Origin: Isotricha intestinalis
Taxonomy: Eukaryota; Ciliophora; Litostomatea; Vestibuliferida; Isotrichidae
Reading direction: 5' to 3'
Assembly: GCA_023807065.1 (NCBI GenBank)
Contig: JAJJLU010000538.1
Coordinates: forward strand, 1 to 33,174
Length of the DNA: 33,174 bases
Part shown: one piece after another, positions 8,616-17,452 of the stretch
How positions within the stretch are numbered: the first letter of the stretch is position 1
Layout: each line of letters starts with the position of its first letter
Program-made: the position numbers and the translations under genes
The notes under the pieces: generated by a model
The model's database searches: none
Told to the model about the DNA's origin: nothing
What the model saw: only the letters and a program-made list of their open reading frames with translations

Positions 8616-11075
8616 TTATTTTTTTAATATTTTAATTTGAAGTTTTCTTAAATCATCATAATAACATCTTCCTTTAATAGAGTTAAAATTGAATTTTTTT
8701 AATTTAGAAGAATTTAAAGGTTTTTTATTAATCCTATATAAATTGATTTTATTACTTTTTTTCAAAGAATTTTTTTCATCACTCTCATTGATGGTATTAT
8801 TTTCATTATTTGAATTATCATTATTATAGTTTTTAGGAAAGCTTTTATTAAAATGTTTTAAACTACTGTTTGAACTTTTATTTTCCTTAGAATCAATTTT
8901 TTCCCAAATCATATCATTAAATATAAATTTATTTGGGAATTTATTTTTATTATCAAATTCATTTATTTCTTCTTTTGGGTAATAAAAACTTTCAAATAAA
9001 GTTTTATGAACCTTTGAAACTTCATTATATAATTTTTCATTGAAATAATCTGATTCAAAACTATTTAAACAATCAGTATTATATTTTCTTCTTTTAAATT
9101 TCTCATTTTTTTCATTCAAATTCTTCCATATAAATTTACTTTCTGAATCAATAGTTTTATTAAAATTATTTAATTTTTTTTTTTTATTGTCTTTCTTTAA
9201 TTTAATATGAAAATTTTTTTTAAAATTATAATTTGTTTTAAAAAACAATAAATTTCTTTTTCCATTGAATAAATTTCTATAATTTTTTTCTCTTTCAATT
9301 TCAGAAGAAATTTCATCTTCAATTTTAGAACCTTTTTCTTTACTTTCATGAGCATAAAAAGTATTAATTAAACTTTTTCTAATTGTCAATAATCTATGAA
9401 CAAATTTAAGATATTTTTCTTGAACAAATTCATTTTCTTTATCTCTTACAGTTTTATAATTTTCTTTAATTAAATTATAAAAATCATATGATAAACTTAA
9501 TCCTTCTCCTTTAATAGAAGAACATCGTATTTCATATATTGATTTGTTTGTTTTTAAATTTATGAAATATTCCAATCCTATTATTTCATGAGATGATATT
9601 GAAAATAATTTAATTTTCCTTTTTTCTTCTAAAAATTTTTTGTTTTTTTCTGGACCAAAATAAGCTCTTAATTCAGCTAAATTTTGTAAATGTTCAAAAT
9701 TTAAAAATTTTTTTATATTTTGAGTTTGATTGAAATCAGTGATTTTTTTTAAATAATATTTAATCAAATCAATAATTTCGTTAAACGACATTCTAATGGA
9801 AATATCAAAATCTCCTTCTTTGATAAAAATAATATCATTTATTTTATCATTAATATTATATATTTTAAGACCTTTTTCGAAATAAACAGAAACAAAATTA
9901 TTATAATATTTTTTGAAAATAGTGAAATAAGTCAAAGTTTTAAAAATGAAAAAATCTGAAATAAAATTAATATTTTGTCTTTTATGTTTTTCAGCATAAA
10001 CTTTAATAGAAGCATCATAACCTTTTTTCTTTAAAACACCTAAATCACAATCAGAATAAGAAATCATTGTTGCACTTCTTTGATGAGTAGAATCAATTAA
10101 AGCAATTTCTCCTATTAAACTTCCTGTTTTTTTAGTAATTATTTTCACATAATCATAAACTACAAAATTAAATATTTTTTTATTTGGATTTTGTATTAAT
10201 TCTTCATTCATTTTTTTTTCTGATAAAGGCTTATATACTTTCAATCTTTCTATATAATTATCTGATGTTGTATAATTTATTAATATTTCACTAAAGTTTG
10301 AAATGTTTTTTTCAAATAATAATGTAAGATAACTTAATTTTACTTCTGTTATTTCTTTTTTTGACCTTATTTCATATGAATTTATAAAATTTTTTAAATT
10401 TTTTTTTTTATATTCATCAGTTCTTGAATTTACTGTTGGAAGTGATATTGATTTTAATTCATTATCTTCTTCATTATCATCTATAATATCAATAGGATAA
10501 TTTTCTGAATTATCTTTTAAAACATTAATTAAAAGAGTAAATTCTTTATATTTTATTAAAGTCGCAATATATAAATAATAATTTTCAATATCTAAATATA
10601 CACTTTTTTTCTGAGGAATTAATATATCTATATTACCATTTAAAACAATATAAGCTTTATTTCCTCTGTCTCCATATTTACAAATTATTTTATCTTGAGG
10701 AATATTAATATATTCTAAATGAGTTGCAACGAGATAAATTAATTCATTTGTATTTGTTTTAGCTTGTTTTTTTAATAGTTTTGTAAATTCTTTCATAAAA
10801 AATAAATAATAAAATATTAATTTGTAATCTAACTGAATTTTTTGAGGCTTTACTAAACACCATAATACTATTTCTAATAATTGTTTTCTATTCATATTTA
10901 CTTCTTCTAAATTTGATTGTAAATAATAATCATTTATATCTGCATCTTGATTTATATATCGAGATGAATTTATTATAAATTTTAATTTTTCATTTAATAT
11001 TTCTACTTTTTCTTCATTTGAGATTGTTGGTGATGATAAAAAACTATTAGATGTTTTTTTCAAAGGTTTTTTCAT
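8616..11075 (-). CDS. tandem cyclic-nucleotide-binding-domain protein
   Basis: 819 codons. The first cNMP-binding (CAP/PKA-R-type) domain is split: its N-terminal half is at residues 113-158 (IICKYGDRGNKAYIVLNGNI, the beta-barrel start) and its phosphate-binding cassette at 318-348 (GEIALIDSTHQRSAT), with about 150 residues of Asn/Asp/Lys-rich insertion between. The cassette keeps the Glu that contacts the ribose and the Arg that contacts the phosphate, although the usual Pro before the Arg is Gln, so it may still bind cAMP or cGMP. A second, more degenerate domain runs about 385-560 (IIFIKEGDFDISIRM, then EIIGLEYF) and lacks a clear Arg cassette. The last 250 residues are basic low complexity. 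There are no membrane spans or kinase domain, so it is not a channel or PKG. It could be a PKA-regulatory-like or ciliary CNBD protein. Confidence 0.85.
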   Translation of the reverse strand: MKKPLKKTSNSFLSSPTISNEEKVEILNEKLKFIINSSRYINQDADINDYYLQSNLEEVNMNRKQLLEIVLWCLVKPQKIQLDYKLIFYYLFFMKEFTKLLKKQAKTNTNELIYLVATHLEYINIPQDKIICKYGDRGNKAYIVLNGNIDILIPQKKSVYLDIENYYLYIATLIKYKEFTLLINVLKDNSENYPIDIIDDNEEDNELKSISLPTVNSRTDEYKKKNLKNFINSYEIRSKKEITEVKLSYLTLLFEKNISNFSEILINYTTSDNYIERLKVYKPLSEKKMNEELIQNPNKKIFNFVVYDYVKIITKKTGSLIGEIALIDSTHQRSATMISYSDCDLGVLKKKGYDASIKVYAEKHKRQNINFISDFFIFKTLTYFTIFKKYYNNFVSVYFEKGLKIYNINDKINDIIFIKEGDFDISIRMSFNEIIDLIKYYLKKITDFNQTQNIKKFLNFEHLQNLAELRAYFGPEKNKKFLEEKRKIKLFSISSHEIIGLEYFINLKTNKSIYEIRCSSIKGEGLSLSYDFYNLIKENYKTVRDKENEFVQEKYLKFVHRLLTIRKSLINTFYAHESKEKGSKIEDEISSEIEREKNYRNLFNGKRNLLFFKTNYNFKKNFHIKLKKDNKKKKLNNFNKTIDSESKFIWKNLNEKNEKFKRRKYNTDCLNSFESDYFNEKLYNEVSKVHKTLFESFYYPKEEINEFDNKNKFPNKFIFNDMIWEKIDSKENKSSNSSLKHFNKSFPKNYNNDNSNNENNTINESDEKNSLKKSNKINLYRINKKPLNSSKLKKFNFNSIKGRCYYDDLRKLQIKILKK

Positions 11076-11268
11076 TTTAATACTTTAATTTTATAATCTA
11101 AATATTTAAATAAAATAAAAAAAATAAATATTCTCAAAATGAAAAAAGATAAAACAAAAGCAAAACTTGAAAAAATATTCCATTATAAAAAAATATATAT
11201 TCCTTTTTAAAACAAGAATTTATTGAAAAAAATTTGAAAAAAATCAAATAAAACAATGTGAGTATCTT

Positions 11269-12228
11269 TTATAAAAAATAATCAGGAGTTTTCTTCATTA
11301 ACTGCATTTCTCCTCTTCTAGGAGCAGGATCAAACCTATAAAAACTAGTATTCATATTTTCATCGACTTCCATAAAACCTCCATCATTGGCACATCTATA
11401 ACAATAATTGGGGGCAGAAAAGATAGTACAAACTTTTTGATTATGGCACCAAGCATACCCTGTTGTAGTACATTGATGGGCCCTACTAATCATAGTTAGT
11501 CCGTTATTCTGACAGAATTCCTCACTGGCATCTGCTCCAAAAACATATCCGGCACCTCTAGGTGAAACCCCGAATCCCGTTCTCTCCTCCGGATCACTCC
11601 AGAGCAAGTCACACATGGTCCCATCATGAGGGACTTCCTGAAATCTATCGATGAGTCTGACACCATCAAGTGAATCAATTGTGGGTGATAAACCACCATG
11701 TAAACAGAAGATTTTTCCCTCGACAACAGCAGTTAAAGGTAAAAAATCGAATAAATCAGTGAAATATTTCCATATTTCAGGATTATTATCATATTTCCTC
11801 ATACATTCATCATAGAAACCATACATTTGAGTCACTTGTCTTGTTTCGTGGTTACCTCTCGTCAAGTAGATACGGTTTGGGAAACGTACCTTGAGACAAA
11901 GAAGGAGGGAAACTGACTCTATACTGTAATAACCTCTATCTACATAATCTCCCATGAAGAGATAGTTGGTTTCAGGACAACGACCTCCTATTTTGAATAA
12001 TTCTAATAAGTCATAAAATTGCCCATGAATATCACCACATACTGTTACCGGACAGGGTACAGATTGAACGTTACCTTCTTTTACTAGGATTTCTTTTGCC
12101 TTTTCTATTAAAAATTTCACTTCTTTTTCATTCAGTGGCTTACATTCATAGAGTTGGGCAATAAATTTGTCTATGTCATAAGATGTCTCTTCTGTTGTTG
12201 TTGTATCTTCTATTGAAGAGGGCTGCAT
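11269..12228 (-). CDS. PPP2C: Ser/Thr protein phosphatase 2A catalytic subunit
   Basis: 319 codons, the usual length for PP2A-C, intronless and complete. Every PPP-family signature is present: GDIHG (65-69), GDYVDRG (93-99), GNHE (125-128), LHGG (176-179), WSDPEE (210-215), SRAHQ (248-252) and SAPNYCYR (271-278). Together these supply the metal ligands and the catalytic His. The C-terminus is TPDYFL (314-319), the PP2A tail whose Tyr phosphorylation and Leu carboxymethylation control holoenzyme assembly; this separates it from PP1, PP4 and PP6. It dephosphorylates Ser/Thr in many pathways as the core of a trimer with A and B subunits. The coding sequence is strikingly richer in G+C than its neighbours, near half GC by eye around 11460-11700, suggesting selection on codon use for high expression. 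The start ATG is followed by a short acidic leader typical of the family. Confidence 0.98.
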   Translation of the reverse strand: MQPSSIEDTTTTEETSYDIDKFIAQLYECKPLNEKEVKFLIEKAKEILVKEGNVQSVPCPVTVCGDIHGQFYDLLELFKIGGRCPETNYLFMGDYVDRGYYSIESVSLLLCLKVRFPNRIYLTRGNHETRQVTQMYGFYDECMRKYDNNPEIWKYFTDLFDFLPLTAVVEGKIFCLHGGLSPTIDSLDGVRLIDRFQEVPHDGTMCDLLWSDPEERTGFGVSPRGAGYVFGADASEEFCQNNGLTMISRAHQCTTTGYAWCHNQKVCTIFSAPNYCYRCANDGGFMEVDENMNTSFYRFDPAPRRGEMQLMKKTPDYFL

Positions 12229-12749
12229 TTTTTTTTATTTTTTTTTCAAGTTTTTTTTGGTTTTTTTGGATTAGAAAATTTATAAATCATAAATATATAT
12301 ATAAGAATAATATATTTATAGAAAACAAAATTAAAAAATTATTTTGATTTTTTAATTTAAATGAATACATGAAATTCTATTAAAATAATTTAGCATTGAA
12401 TAATAATATAAATTGTAATTCAGATTAAAATGGTAGAAATTAGATTTTATAAATATATAATTATAATAAGAAAAAAGAATTAAAGGAAAATACTAATAAA
12501 GATTGGGTCTTTAAATTATCCTCAAACTAAATAAATACATTTCATGAAAATTAAAAAATAAAAAATTCATAATTCATGATTCATATCAAAATCATTAAAT
12601 TTTTAATTTTTTATGATTTTATTATATTGATTTTCTTTTTGTGCTCTTTGAGTAATTATTTAATAATGATAATTTAATTATAAAAACTATTAAAGGCATA
12701 TTATTTTTATCATCACATAAATTTTCATAATTTAAATAATTATCTATTT
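12229..12749. other. intergenic and upstream region of PP2A, no gene seen
   Basis: AT-rich spacer. The first 40 bp upstream of the PP2A start is a long pyrimidine tract on the plus strand, purine on the coding strand, which may belong to the 5' UTR or promoter. Nothing else is recognisable until the reverse-transcriptase relic begins near 12750. The stretch 12600-12750 may hold its further-decayed 3' part. Confidence 0.5.
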
Positions 12750-13110
12750 TTTTATTCATAAATATTTATACTCTTTTTTATAGGATATCTTTCTATTTCA
12801 TTTCTATTATCTTCAGTCTTTAATATCATTATTCCACTCTTTTTTTACTAACAATTATGCTATTTAATTCACTCCATTTTTATTTTTATTTAATTAAGTT
12901 AATATTTATTTATTATTTACATAATATATTTATATATAAATCATCTGAATAAGCTAATGTCTATATTAATTTTTATTAAATTCTTTTATAAAATCATAAA
13001 CATATAAATCAAATAAGAACAAGTCATTACATTACCTTGAAATACTCCATTATTAATAATAATTAACAGTACAATTATATATTCTGAATACTTTATTTGA
13101 CTAATTATTG
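12750..13110 (-). mobile_element. decayed non-LTR (LINE-type) retrotransposon, reverse transcriptase fragment
   Basis: Reading the minus strand in shifting frames recovers reverse-transcriptase landmarks in the correct order and spacing. These are NGVFQGN (13031-13051; motif B, usually GxPQG), LFDLYVYDFIKEFN (12975-13016), AYSDDL (12937-12954; the catalytic xxDD of motif C), KKSGIMIL (about 12821-12844; motif D region), ERYPIKK (12773-12793) and EYKYL (12756-12773; the YLG region of motif E). B to C is about 26 codons and C to KKSG about 31, as in LINE elements. At least four frameshifts and many in-frame TAA codons separate these blocks, so it is dead. No endonuclease, poly-A tail or target-site duplication could be assigned. 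It lies downstream of the initiator tRNA-Met on the same strand. Confidence 0.75.
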
Positions 13111-13215
13111 TATTTTCTTTATTATTTTATCATAGTATTTTAAATTAAAAATAATAAATTTTTAGTAATTTTTTCTTTTTATACATTTAAAAAATTAGTA
13201 AATTAGTTAGTTTAA

Positions 13216-13234
13216 AGTCCAGCAAGCCGGCTCA
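13216..13234. other. GC-rich island with perfect 8-bp palindrome
   Basis: AGTCCAGCAAGCCGGCTCA stands out in an intergenic region that is otherwise more than 85% A+T; AGCCGGCT (13225-13232) is self-complementary. On the minus strand it would lie just upstream of a six-T run (13189-13194) like a Pol III terminator. It could be the end of a small non-coding RNA, a protein-binding site, or a scrap of an older tRNA or element. I could not fold it into a tRNA. Confidence 0.35.
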
Positions 13235-13350
13235 TATTTTATATTTATTAAAAAAAAAAAAAAGAAGAAAACCAAGCATCTTAATCATATTAATTTTCTC
13301 CATATATTATAAGTATCATCTTATTCATCTTTCTCATTATATATACATTT

Positions 13351-13356
13351 AAAAAA
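13351..13356 (-). terminator. Pol III terminator of tRNA-iMet
   Basis: Six A on the plus strand give TTTTTT on the tRNA strand, two bases after the 3' end of the tRNA. This is the standard RNA polymerase III stop signal. Confidence 0.85.
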
Positions 13357-13357
13357 T

Positions 13358-13429
13358 TAGCGGAGAGTGGTTTCGATCCACCGTCCTCTGGGTTATGGGC
13401 CCAGCACGCTTCCACTGCGCCACCCCGCT
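13358..13429 (-). tRNA. initiator tRNA-Met (CAT anticodon)
   Basis: 72 nt on the minus strand fold into a complete cloverleaf. The acceptor stem is AGCGGGG with CTCCGCT (one G-T pair) plus discriminator A, and the D arm is GCGCAGTGGAAGCG. The anticodon arm is CTGGGCCCATAACCCAG with anticodon CAT, and the T arm is GGTGG-ATCGAAA-CCACT. It is the initiator, not the elongator: the first pair is A-T, the anticodon stem ends in three consecutive G-C pairs, and the T loop reads ATCGAAA instead of TTCGAAN, all hallmarks of eukaryotic tRNA-iMet. There is no intron, and CCA is not encoded. Box A and box B overlap the D and T arms as usual. A TTTTTT terminator follows directly. It supplies Met for translation initiation in the cytoplasm. 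Confidence 0.97.
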
Positions 13430-13704
13430 TTCCAAATTTTCTATAAGTTTAAAAAAATAAATCTTGTTTTATTTTTTAAAACTAATTCATTTTAATATGA
13501 ATTCAACAAATATTTTATTAAATGAAACTATTTATTTCTTCAATAAAAACCATTTTTATAATTGTATTATAATAAATAAAAAATGTTCATCTTGTTTCCA
13601 TATAATTTATTATAATTGTCAATAAAAGCTTTAATTCATTATATTTTCTAATTTTATTGAAAAAACAATTTTTAACTTATCATATTAAAGAATAAAATAT
13701 AAAT

Positions 13705-14373
13705 ATGGAAGAAAAATTTGATATGGATTTTATACCAATCAAATTTTCTTTTGAAGAAAAAATTGACAATATTCTCTTTGATTTAAATAATAATAAAAAT
13801 GTTTTTATTGGGAACAATATCAAAAAAGAAAAAGAAGTTACTTTTATTAAAAAAAAAAGAAATGAACAAACAAAAAATGAACCTAGAAATGATAATATTT
13901 TTAAACAGGTTAAAGTACATTCTATTGAATTTATAACTTGTACAATAAATAATCTTCTTTTAAATAAAATTAATAGTTTTTATAAATTCAATAAAAATAT
14001 TGTTAATAAAGATTTTAAACGTCTCACTCAAAAAGATTATAATATTGGACTTCTTGAAATGAAAACAAAGGAAATCTTAACGGAAAATTGTGATAAAGAA
14101 TTTAATAAAGATACTTTAAAACAATTTAATAAAATATTTCAAAAAAACCAAAAAGATAAACAATTATGTTTAGTTAATGAATTTTTAAACCTTAAATTTT
14201 TAGATATTATCAAAATATTTGACATGAAAGGTGAAGAGTTTTATGAAAAATATCATTTTTATAACGACAATTTATTAGAAAACAAAAATTTCAAAAATAA
14301 AAAAGAAATGAAAGAATTAATTGAATCTGGTATTATCCCATATTTAGAAAAAAAAATAGCAAGAACGAAATAA
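13705..14373 (+). CDS. uncharacterised protein, possible ciliate-expanded family
   Basis: 222 codons, ATG to TAA, with an A-rich start context. Residues 1-75 are Lys/Asn-rich and acidic at the start. From about 72 on it looks folded and helical: KVHSIEFITCTINNLLLNKI, then KTKEILTEN, then NEFLNLKFLDIIKIFDMKGE and a C-terminal helix ending in IIPYLEKK. This succession (an opening helix with N/K-rich L-K-I spacing, a K-EIL helix, an L-x-K-FLDI helix, a terminal YLE helix) reminds me of a family of small unnamed proteins that recurs in ciliate genomes. I have no name or function for it. No membrane segment, signal peptide or catalytic motif is seen. It is followed by the GTPase gene 249 bp downstream on the same strand. 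Confidence 0.8.
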   Translation: MEEKFDMDFIPIKFSFEEKIDNILFDLNNNKNVFIGNNIKKEKEVTFIKKKRNEQTKNEPRNDNIFKQVKVHSIEFITCTINNLLLNKINSFYKFNKNIVNKDFKRLTQKDYNIGLLEMKTKEILTENCDKEFNKDTLKQFNKIFQKNQKDKQLCLVNEFLNLKFLDIIKIFDMKGEEFYEKYHFYNDNLLENKNFKNKKEMKELIESGIIPYLEKKIARTK

Positions 14374-14622
14374 AAATATATTTTCGTAATTTGACTTAAA
14401 ATAAATATTTGTTAATAGAATATTAAAAAAATTTTTATTTATTAAATTTAATATTTATTATTAATAAGGAACTAATATAAAATTCCAATCTCACAAATTC
14501 AGAAAATTAAAACAGAGATAATGTTTAAAATTAATACAAAACTCTACACCCAAAAAATATTTTTTTCTTTTTATTCAAATGTTATTTTTATTTTAACAAA
14601 ACAAAATTAATAAACAAAAAAA

Positions 14623-15759
14623 ATGAATTTTCCAAATCCTCCACCAGATCGTCGAACTCAAAAAAATGAAAATCAATCTTCAACAATATCAAACCAGGAA
14701 AAATTTCAAAAACATTTAACAAAATCATCAAATGAAATAGACACTTCATTAAATCAAAAGAGTACATCATATTCAAATAATAATATGGCATTAATAAAAT
14801 TAAAACATTTAGAAGATATGCGTCAGAAAATATTAACCTTTAAATTATTAAGTGAAAAAACAATATACTTTACACCAAAAAATTCTTCAGATTATTATAT
14901 AAATAAATGTAATATTATATTATTTGGTCCAAGTGGAAGTGGAAAATCTTCTTTTATTAAATCAATGTATAGAGCATTATATAATACTTCAATATTACCT
15001 CCTGATGCAATAAATAAATTAGTTATTAAAAATAACTTTGAAAATGAAGGAACCTTATATTTTAATAAATTACATTTAAAAGAAGAAACTAAAATTTCAA
15101 GTGGAATAATAATATGTGATACAAGAGGACATATTAAAATGAATGATAATGAAAAAGAACAATTTAAAATATTATTAAATGGTAATGTTAAAGAAGGAAT
15201 AAAAGTAGAACAAAGATTAGAAAGAAATTATTTAAATTTATGGGAATTTTGGAAAAAAGATTCTGAATTATTTCCTAAAGAAATATTTAATGCTGAAGAA
15301 ATTGGAATTGATTCTTTTCCTCATTCAATTATATTTGTTTTTGATGGAAGTTCTGATGAAATTATTCAAAAAGAAGATGAAACCTTTTATAAAGAATTAA
15401 TTGAAATAAGTAAAAAAAAAGGATATGATAATATTCATATTCATGTTATTTTAACTAGAATTGATATCTTTGAAAAATTAATTTTTGAAAGAAATAAATT
15501 ATTACCTTATACTGAAAGAAGTAGTAAAGTTAGTAATTTAAAAGATGAAAAAATTGAAAAAGTTATTGATGTTTTAGGAGTTAATAGAAGTAATATTCAT
15601 TTTATTGAAAATTATCATGATGATGAAGAAAAAGAAAATTCTTATGAAATTGATTATAGTTTATTAAAAACAATGTGTGATATTATTAATTCTTGTGAAT
15701 TATATATTTTAAATTATATTCATAAGTATGAAACTTGTTTTAATTCTTGTTTTGGATAA
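14623..15759 (+). CDS. IFI44-like P-loop GTPase
   Basis: 378 codons, ATG to TAA. After a disordered Ser/Asn/Gln N-terminus (1-55) and a helix, there is a complete G domain: Walker A (P-loop) GPSGSGKSS at 102-110 after the hydrophobic strand CNIILF; the switch-II/G3-type motif DTRG at 166-169 after GIIIC; a strand FVFDGS at 238-243; and a G4-like TRID at 278-281 after HIHVIL in place of canonical NKxD. The GSGKSSF P-loop, DTRG and T-R-x-D combination matches the IFI44/IFI44L-type GTPase family, found in animals and many protists, more than Ras-like proteins. The C-terminal part is helical with several Cys at the very end (CFNSCFG), possibly a lipidation or metal site. The cellular role in protists is unknown; membrane or stress-linked roles are inferred from animal relatives only. 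Confidence 0.85.
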   Translation: MNFPNPPPDRRTQKNENQSSTISNQEKFQKHLTKSSNEIDTSLNQKSTSYSNNNMALIKLKHLEDMRQKILTFKLLSEKTIYFTPKNSSDYYINKCNIILFGPSGSGKSSFIKSMYRALYNTSILPPDAINKLVIKNNFENEGTLYFNKLHLKEETKISSGIIICDTRGHIKMNDNEKEQFKILLNGNVKEGIKVEQRLERNYLNLWEFWKKDSELFPKEIFNAEEIGIDSFPHSIIFVFDGSSDEIIQKEDETFYKELIEISKKKGYDNIHIHVILTRIDIFEKLIFERNKLLPYTERSSKVSNLKDEKIEKVIDVLGVNRSNIHFIENYHDDEEKENSYEIDYSLLKTMCDIINSCELYILNYIHKYETCFNSCFG

Positions 15760-16479
15760 ATCAGGTTTTTGATTTTTTCGGATAAAGGGAAAATGATGCC
15801 CTAATTCCCAAATATTAAATAAATAAACTAATTTTTTTATAAAATCCCATTTTTTTTCGATTTTGTTATTTCGTTAAAATTAATGTTTTTAATTAATAGA
15901 AATTATAATGAAAATAATTAATTGTAAATTGTTTTTAAGTCTACCAAAGTTTTTTTAAATTTAATTAAAAATATTCACAAAAAAAAAGGGGATCAAATTT
16001 TTATTTATTATTTTAATGTATTGTTTTTTTATGATAAATTATCATCAAAGAATAAAGAAAGAAGTATCAAATTCCTTCATTATTTAAAAATTTTAATTAA
16101 TTTCTAGAATTAAAATAATTAAAAAAATCAAGAAATAGGTAATTTTATCCAAAATAAAAATACAAAATCTCTATAAAATTATAATTTAATGTTATGATAG
16201 ATTCAATTGAAAGTATAGATACAAATAATAGATATAATTACAAAAATTTATGATTTACTTGTGATAAAATATTAAAAATAAAAAAAACTTTTAAATAATA
16301 AGAATTATAAATTCACCAGGATTAAAATTTGATAATTTAAATAATTATTAATCAGAATAATTATTATCAACTTATTAATTTCATTTTTTAAATTTTCAAT
16401 TAAAAGATAAGAATATCTTGAGAGTTATTTTTATCTAAAGTAAATTCATTTCCTCTTATAAGATTATAAGTAAAATACC
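15760..16479. other. intergenic, no intact gene
   Basis: AT-rich. Just after the GTPase stop there is a small GC-richer patch with short complementary runs (GGGAAAATGATGCCC, then TTCCC) that could form a weak 3'-UTR hairpin. From 16194 a plus-strand ATG opens about 19 codons before TGA, with further coding-looking codons interrupted by TAA. This may be a second decayed gene but is too short to support. Confidence 0.45.
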
Positions 16480-17350
16480 TTTTATTCATTATATTTTAAT
16501 ATGGTATTTCAATGAAATTTTGAAGTTTTGATAAATTTTGATACATTTTTTCTTTATTTTTATTTCTTTTATTTTCTAACTTTAATTTTCAAAATATTGA
16601 ATAACACCATTATAAGTTGTATCTAATTTTCCATTCAATTTTTTAAATTATCTATTTTTCATTTAATTCTTTCCTATATTCTTTATTTTTCAATTTATAT
16701 TTTTAAGTTTAAAAACATTTTTTTTTAAATATTCATTTACATTTTCATACATTTCGATTTTTGTGGTTTTTTCAATCATTTCTTTTACTTAATTAGTAAA
16801 ATCAGTTTTTACATTTTTTCATCTTTAAATGAGTTAAAGTTCAAAATTTCTCGTTTAATTTTTTTTCTATTAAATCATTATTTCCTTTTTCTAAATTATT
16901 ATATTTTTATTTTAAAGCTTTTTTTTTTCAAATTAATTGCTTTTCTATTTCCATTTTTTCTTTTATTTCATTAACCAACCATATTGTATTATTCTTTTTC
17001 TAAATCTTGAAATTGTTGAATTATAATTATATTATTTTTAAATCAAATTTTTTTTCCTAATTCACTTTGATTTTTGTCATTATTCTTAATAAAATATTCA
17101 AATCTAACTTGATTGAGAAAATTTTGATAATTTTTAAATTGACATTTTGACTGTTTATTTGATGATTTATATTTGAATTTTCTTGAACTTAGAATATCTA
17201 AAGATAATATTTTTCATTAATTTCTCAAATTATTTCTTCTTATTATTTATTTTTCAGTTTGTTCTTGATTAACTTTCTCATAATTGAAATTATATTTTAT
17301 AAATTATGAATTAATTCATCTTTATTATTATTATTTTCTTAATGTCCTTT
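16480..17350 (-). pseudogene. decayed coiled-coil gene
   Basis: This stretch keeps the strand asymmetry of the real genes: the minus strand is purine-rich with abundant GAA/AAA/AAT codons. It translates in shifting frames into Lys/Glu/Asn-rich helix-like peptides such as EIKEKMEIEKQLI, KYNNLEKGNNDLIEKKLNEK and KEMIEKTTKIEMYENVNEYL. They are broken by many in-frame TAA, TAG and TGA codons and by several frameshifts. Many stops sit where Gln or Trp would fit, consistent with CAA to TAA, CAG to TAG and TGG to TGA transitions in a gene no longer under selection. The parent is unknown but was clearly coiled-coil. The boundaries are approximate. Confidence 0.5.
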
Positions 17351-17452
17351 ATAAATTTTATTTAAAAAAATAAGTATAATTTAATATAAATATTATATTA
17401 TAATAAAAGTTGTGAATAAAAAAAATTTAATATAAAATAACTTAATCTATTA

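Larger units (their letters stand above)
13181..13360. repeat. 18-bp direct repeat pair near the tRNA 3' end
   Basis: The 18-mer ATACATTTAAAAAATTAG occurs at 13181-13198 and again at 13343-13360. The second copy contains the Pol III terminator and the last three bases of the tRNA gene, seen on the plus strand. The 144 bp between the copies include a GC-rich patch and a run of about 14 A. This could be a target-site duplication, the remnant of a tandem tRNA duplication, or coincidence helped by low complexity. Confidence 0.6.

Noticed and set aside
11496..11726. 76-codon open frame inside PP2A in another frame
   Set aside because: A shadow of the conserved PP2A coding sequence, created by its higher GC content; the PP2A frame is unambiguous.
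13196..13267. Possible second, decayed tRNA copy next to the 18-mer at 13181-13198; a TTTAAA inside GTCC/CAGC context resembled a tRNA-Gln(UUA) anticodon or T loop
   Set aside because: No acceptor stem or complete arm could be paired on either strand.
16194..16340. Plus-strand ATG followed by a short coding-looking peptide, then TGA and TAATAA
   Set aside because: Only about 19 codons before the first stop and no homologue recognised; too little to call a gene or pseudogene.
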